Assembly: GCA_004352715.1 (NCBI GenBank) | Contig: SCFE01000087.1 | Coordinates: 1,174,822-1,238,821, forward strand | Direction of reading: 5' to 3' | Length of the DNA stretch: 64,000 bases | DNA from: Hofstenia miamia | Taxonomy: Eukaryota; Xenacoelomorpha; Acoela | Shown: positions 60,041 through 64,000 of the stretch, piece by piece | How positions within the stretch are numbered: position 1 is the first letter of the stretch | How the letters are laid out: every line of letters starts with the position of its first letter | Made by a program: the position numbers and the translations under genes | The notes under the pieces: generated by a model | What the model saw: only the letters and a program-made list of their open reading frames with translations | Told to the model about the DNA's origin: nothing | The model's database searches: none

Positions 60041-61065
60041 ATGATAAGAAGTCAACCACCCGGAAACAAGTTAAGAAAGAAGTTCGCAGTCCGCCAGAAG
60101 AGCGACGATTTGGACGAGAATTTCAAAATCGACGACAATATAAAAAAGAATATAATGATTTTAAAAGCTCTAGACGTCCTAAGAGTAGAGAATCAGATAC
60201 TGGGCGACGACGGACTAAACATCAGTCACGAGTTCATAAGGATATAGGCAAAACTATTACAGGTGATCGAAATCGTGTTCGCAGTAGAAAACGGTATAGT
60301 AGCAGTGGATCTGAAAATGAAAATGACCGCCAAACATTCAGTGAGCGTCGAGTTTTTACACCCAAAGAAAGCAGAGAAACTAAAGATTCACAATCTCGAA
60401 ATATGCGATGCATTCAGCCTGTAAGTAGTGATTCGGAGACAGGGCAATATGTTAAAATAAATAAACGTGATTCGGATGTTGAACGAAATGTTGCAAATTT
60501 TATTTCAACCAGTCGCTATGTTTCCAAAGAAGAACAACGTAAAGTGGAAAAAATTACTTCTTACGATGAAACTAGTAGTCAAAGTGATTCGAGTGATGCT
60601 GCACAGAACGTGAAGCAGAAAAATCATCGAGGAAGACAAAACATGAAATCACGTGACCAAAAACATACAAGACATGGGAAAGGTCGTGAACGAAAAAGGT
60701 ATGAAAGTTCCAATCAATCAGATAAAAGTAATAGTACGGATTCCGAAGATAAAAGAAAACCTGTTAGACGTAGATCTAGAAGTAATTCAAGCAATTTTTC
60801 AAATGAGGAATTGCGTAAAGCATCTCGGCGTCAGCATAGTTCTAAAGGTATTAATAGGATACGTCATCGACGACAGAAAAGAAACGGCTCAGATGATTAT
60901 CATTACAAAAGAAACAGTAGACATTTTCATGATACATCACGTCGAAGAGAGCGGAATAGAAGAAATTCCAAAAGCCCGAAACATCACAAACATCGAAAAC
61001 ATGATAAACGCTATTCGAGAAGAGCTAAGAACCGCAGTTCTACCAGTGATTCCAGCTCAGATTGA
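60041..61065 (+). CDS. CWC22: CWC22 homologue, terminal coding exon (RS-like basic tail)
   Basis: After AAATTTTTAG the exon supplies two bases that complete an asparagine codon with the previous exon, then stays open for 340 residues to TGA at 61063-61065. The product is strongly hydrophilic: R, S, K, H, D and E dominate, with many RS, SR, RR and HK pairs, and it ends TSDSSSD. This is the disordered RS-like tail seen in animal CWC22, expected to bind other SR proteins or RNA and to be phosphorylated. An ATG-only search would begin 120 codons too late, at 60403; the correct start is the splice site. An overlapping 138-residue frame (60653-61069) is a shadow. Confidence 0.88.
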
Positions 61066-61164
61066 ATAGTGCACTGTGCTTGTATTGGCAATAGATGTTA
61101 CGGTCTTCAAGAACTATGAAATAAGTGAACTAGTGTGTTTAACAACAGCATAAATTATATTTTG

Positions 61165-61170
61165 AATAAA
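61165..61170 (+). terminator. CWC22: Polyadenylation signal of CWC22
   Basis: AATAAA lies 100 bp after the CWC22 stop codon, giving a 3' untranslated region of about 120 bp. No other canonical signal is closer to the stop. Confidence 0.7.
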
Positions 61171-61344
61171 ACTTAATTGTGGAAGTTATTGAAAAGAATT
61201 ATTCGTTTAAATACACTAATGGATTCTCACAACTGTCTAGAATGTAGTTACTGTTTAGTTTATATTTAATTAAAATTGAATTGTATAACTACCTAATGCT
61301 CTTGAGCTCAACTAAGTGAAACATTAGCTCTTTCTAATGTTTTG

Positions 61345-61698
61345 CTTAGAATTAGCACGTTTAAAATAGTGTTTTAAGCATGTGATTTTTTCAATGTATT
61401 CTTAAAATGTTTTTTGAAATTCGTATCATATCTATGGAAAATTTATAAAAAATTTGGGTTTCATCCATTCGTACTTTCATAAACGATTTTCTATCAAACT
61501 TGCGTTTTGTTTCTGAATAAACGAAAAATGAATGGCGATAAGTTTATCATAATTCGATGTATTCTACTATATGTGTTTTAACAAAAGTTTAGTGCAATAA
61601 GGTGGATCTGTTTTAGAGAAAAAATATTTATTTTAAATCTTTAAACATTTTAAATGTTTAAAACGTTTTTTTTAAAAATCAACTTTTTACCAACCCTG
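61345..61698 (-). mobile_element. Non-autonomous hAT-like repeat, CAGGGTTGG family, copy 3
   Basis: On the minus strand it begins CAGGGTTGGTAAAAAG and keeps the family's interior order, including a CACATATAGTAGAATACATCG block and a GTTTTAAACG-like right part. The far end is eroded. It lies about 180 bp beyond the CWC22 polyadenylation signal. Confidence 0.6.
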
Positions 61699-62597
61699 GT
61701 TTTGTTAGAAGATCAGCTTTATGCCTGCGTTCTACACTCCGTTTTAGTTGCTTATCTAACCACCTTAAACATTTCCTTAATTTTGTGTGGTTTCCAAATA
61801 GAGTATTACATAATTTTCTGCTATTCATATGCTGCCGTTAATCACGTTTAGTGTTTTGTCTAGAAAATTATTTCCTCTGCCAAATTATAGATTGAGAAAT
61901 CTTCAAACATTTACTTTAAATTGCAAAGTGTCTGTCCAATAACTTTGGCTTAGTCTTCAGTTTTCAAATAAAGGATTTGTATATATAATCTGTGTTCAAT
62001 TTTAAATGGGCATTTCATGAGAATAACAAAGTGCTAATAATACTTTTTTTTATAGTGTGACTATCAGATTGGAAAATAGTATCGTGGATTTAACGATTTC
62101 TACTAATGTTGCATTCCAGCTGCAACATACTACATGAAGCGTTTTTGATGTCTATGGCATGGAGGTAGAAAATGCAGACGCGATGTGTAAAGCCTTCTTA
62201 TGGCAATGTTTTTCTTAGTTTCTACGAAGTTCATTGAGGAAGAAAGATTTCGAGCTGAAGCAGTCAAACCGATTAAAAATCAGGGGTGGGGGACTTGAAG
62301 TTAAAACATTTTTTTATGTGAGAGTGGGTAAAGAATTATATATCATTAATCTTAAACGTCTTTGTAATTTCATAATTTTTTATAACTTCTTAAAAAAATT
62401 TAACTACTCACAACTCACGAGTTCATCACAGGATAGAAAACGTCTCCTATCTAGAGCATTGTCCTGTTATGGTGTGATTTCTTCAACCTTGATGCCTTTG
62501 GCGTAAATTCCTCTACTCAATTGGTTTGGAAGGCCTATCTATACACACAAGTATAGGGAGACAGTTAAAGTTCGGCGTTCCTCCCATGTGCTCTAAA
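61699..62597. other. No gene seen downstream of CWC22
   Basis: AT-rich intergenic sequence without a supported feature. Confidence 0.45.
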
Positions 62598-62847
62598 CCT
62601 TAGAATTATCTGAATATTAGGTGTGAAGTGTATGTGGGTCTTTTTTTAAAAAATCGGAATTTTGAACGATAAATTGTCAATCTTTTCAAGTACTTCAACC
62701 ACAGAAATATTCCTTAGAATGAATTTTCAACAGTAAGTTTCTACACATTCACCAATAGATATGTCCATGGCTAACGATTTATGAACCCCTGATCGGCTTG
62801 GAGAAATTTCTTTGAAAATATGTGAAAGAATACCAGGTTGTATTAGA
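62598..62847 (+). mobile_element. piggyBac-like MITE, copy B5
   Basis: The left end CCTTAGAATTATC follows TAAA; the right end CAGGTTGTATTAGA precedes TTAA (62848-62851). The interior repeats the family's TTGTCAATCTTTTCAA, ACCACAGAAATA and CTTGGAGAAATTTCTTTG order. It is shorter than copies B2 and B3. Confidence 0.6.
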
Positions 62848-62851
62848 TTAA

Positions 62852-64000
62852 ATTACCCATGAATATTTTTAAAATTTTGAAAAGCAAAGCAGTAGAGGAG
62901 TGCCGTCTCTTTCATTTATTATTATGCTCTGCCAGGAATGTTTTAGGAGCTATGATCACTGACTTTGCGCAGGGTGACTCTTAATTTGGCTTGGGTAGTC
63001 TAACTGTTTAAAGAGATGTTAGGGGTTGGCTGATACTCCATAGGATTAAAAAATCATGACTATCTGACCCTTAATAATAAGAAATGTTTTAATGACTTTT
63101 AAGAAATTGGAATTTGAACAAGGAACTATAAACTTCTGCAACAGTTGCATGAGTAAAAATATTTCCCAATTCAAGAAAGTTTAAAAATTCGTACATGCTG
63201 AAATATTTTTGGTTTAAAGGTGGTTGTTTTTTAATCAAGACTGCAGTTTTAGCTTTTCCGGTTAACGGCTCATCCTTAAGGGCAGGCTCTCTTTCAGAAG
63301 AAAACTGAATTGCCAGCTTTCAAATTTGAAAGAATGTAGTATATTTGCTTGATGTGATTGTGAAAAATGTCTTGCCTTGCAAAATTTACATTGTTTTGGG
63401 AAGACATTTTCAACATTTATTGCTCTTTTCTGGCTTTCCTGAAATACCTTAAAATTTCAGTAAAATTTCACTCGCAAATAGCTTTTACTTGGTTATAGAA
63501 AGAATTATTGAAACATTGTATTTATTGTTAACTTTGATGTATGAAATCTCAGCAAATTATTGATCTAAGCTCTCATTTGTGAATTACTAACATAATAATC
63601 TGGAGGTTTTTTTGAAAAATGCAGTAATTATAATAGAAATTGAGTAGCAATTCGTTATATAATATACTACAACTACTGCAAATTTAAAAAATAGATAAAA
63701 TCTTGATAACATCACATGCAAAAATTTCAGTTTTCATAAAAGAGGGCATTTAAGCCCCTAGCTCTCAGGTTTAACGCCACTGGGCTGAAGTGGAAGATAA
63801 AAAGATAGCAAGCCAGCATTGATTTAGAAATTGAATACATATCGCTTAACGGTTGTTCAAGTTTTTATCTTTTTTGAAAATTTCTTCATAAAATGAAGAT
63901 CACTCGTTTCTTCAATATTTCTTTACGAGGATTTGTGAAATTGAGGTGCTTGCATCTACAAAGTGAAAAATTAATTGATTTTATATTTTTCAATATGATG
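62852..64000. other. No gene seen; one possible hAT right end
   Basis: At 63745-63782 the minus strand reads CAGTGGCGTTAAACCTGAG, resembling a hAT terminus. I found no partner end or matching 8-bp flank within the window. The rest is AT-rich. Confidence 0.35.

Noticed and set aside
60653-61069. 138-residue frame overlapping the end of CWC22
   Set aside because: It is a shadow in another frame of the RS-like tail, which is the frame supported by splicing and composition.
1-64000. tRNA, rRNA, snRNA genes and CRISPR arrays
   Set aside because: Reading by eye I saw no cloverleaf with A and B boxes, no ribosomal sequence and no regularly spaced repeats. A B-box-like GATTCGAATCC inside the MITE at 58678-59000 has no accompanying A box.

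Overview
This window is AT-rich, intron-rich, repeat-laden DNA from an animal. It has GT-AG introns of 1.6-9 kb, hAT, Tc1/mariner, piggyBac-like and non-LTR elements, many (TA)n and (ATT)n microsatellites, and three N-filled gaps (10824-10894, 39160-39165, 42790-43003) that abut TA tracts. The mixture suggests an invertebrate, but nothing here fixes the phylum. Gene density is low: two host genes can be supported, and the rest is intron, intergenic DNA and mobile elements.

Layout. 1-30 kb holds no gene I can firmly support. It contains a 3.97-kb hAT element with a perfect 8-bp target duplication (2505-6474), several short non-autonomous elements, a second hAT element (15541-16509) inserted into a Tc1/mariner relic, and a third hAT-like element (21127-22088). 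30.1-46.2 kb (minus strand) carries a divergent rhodopsin-type seven-transmembrane receptor that I assembled from five exons whose splice phases all agree: 45957-46178, 36577-36760, 34440-34675, 32588-32815 and 30174-30293. Most of these exons are invisible to an ATG-based ORF search. Its introns hold hAT and piggyBac-like MITEs, a Tc1/mariner copy interrupted by a gap, and (TA)n tracts. 46.7-49.9 kb is a repeat block: a 5'-truncated non-LTR reverse transcriptase with an (ATT)n tail, flanked by direct and inverted copies of another repeat.

50.9-61.2 kb (plus strand) holds the last three coding exons of CWC22 (nucampholin), the spliceosomal MIF4G/MA3 protein that delivers eIF4A3 to the exon junction complex. 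They encode the end of the MA3 domain, a serine tract and a long Arg/Ser/Lys/His-rich tail, followed by a polyadenylation signal. Earlier CWC22 exons were not found. They must lie upstream, so the receptor may be nested antisense inside a CWC22 intron.

The two host genes have no evident functional link. The main item worth following up is the receptor: it keeps the class A landmarks in TM1, TM2 and TM3 but has NRY in place of D/ERY, no TM6 tryptophan, no TM7 proline and no retinal-binding lysine.
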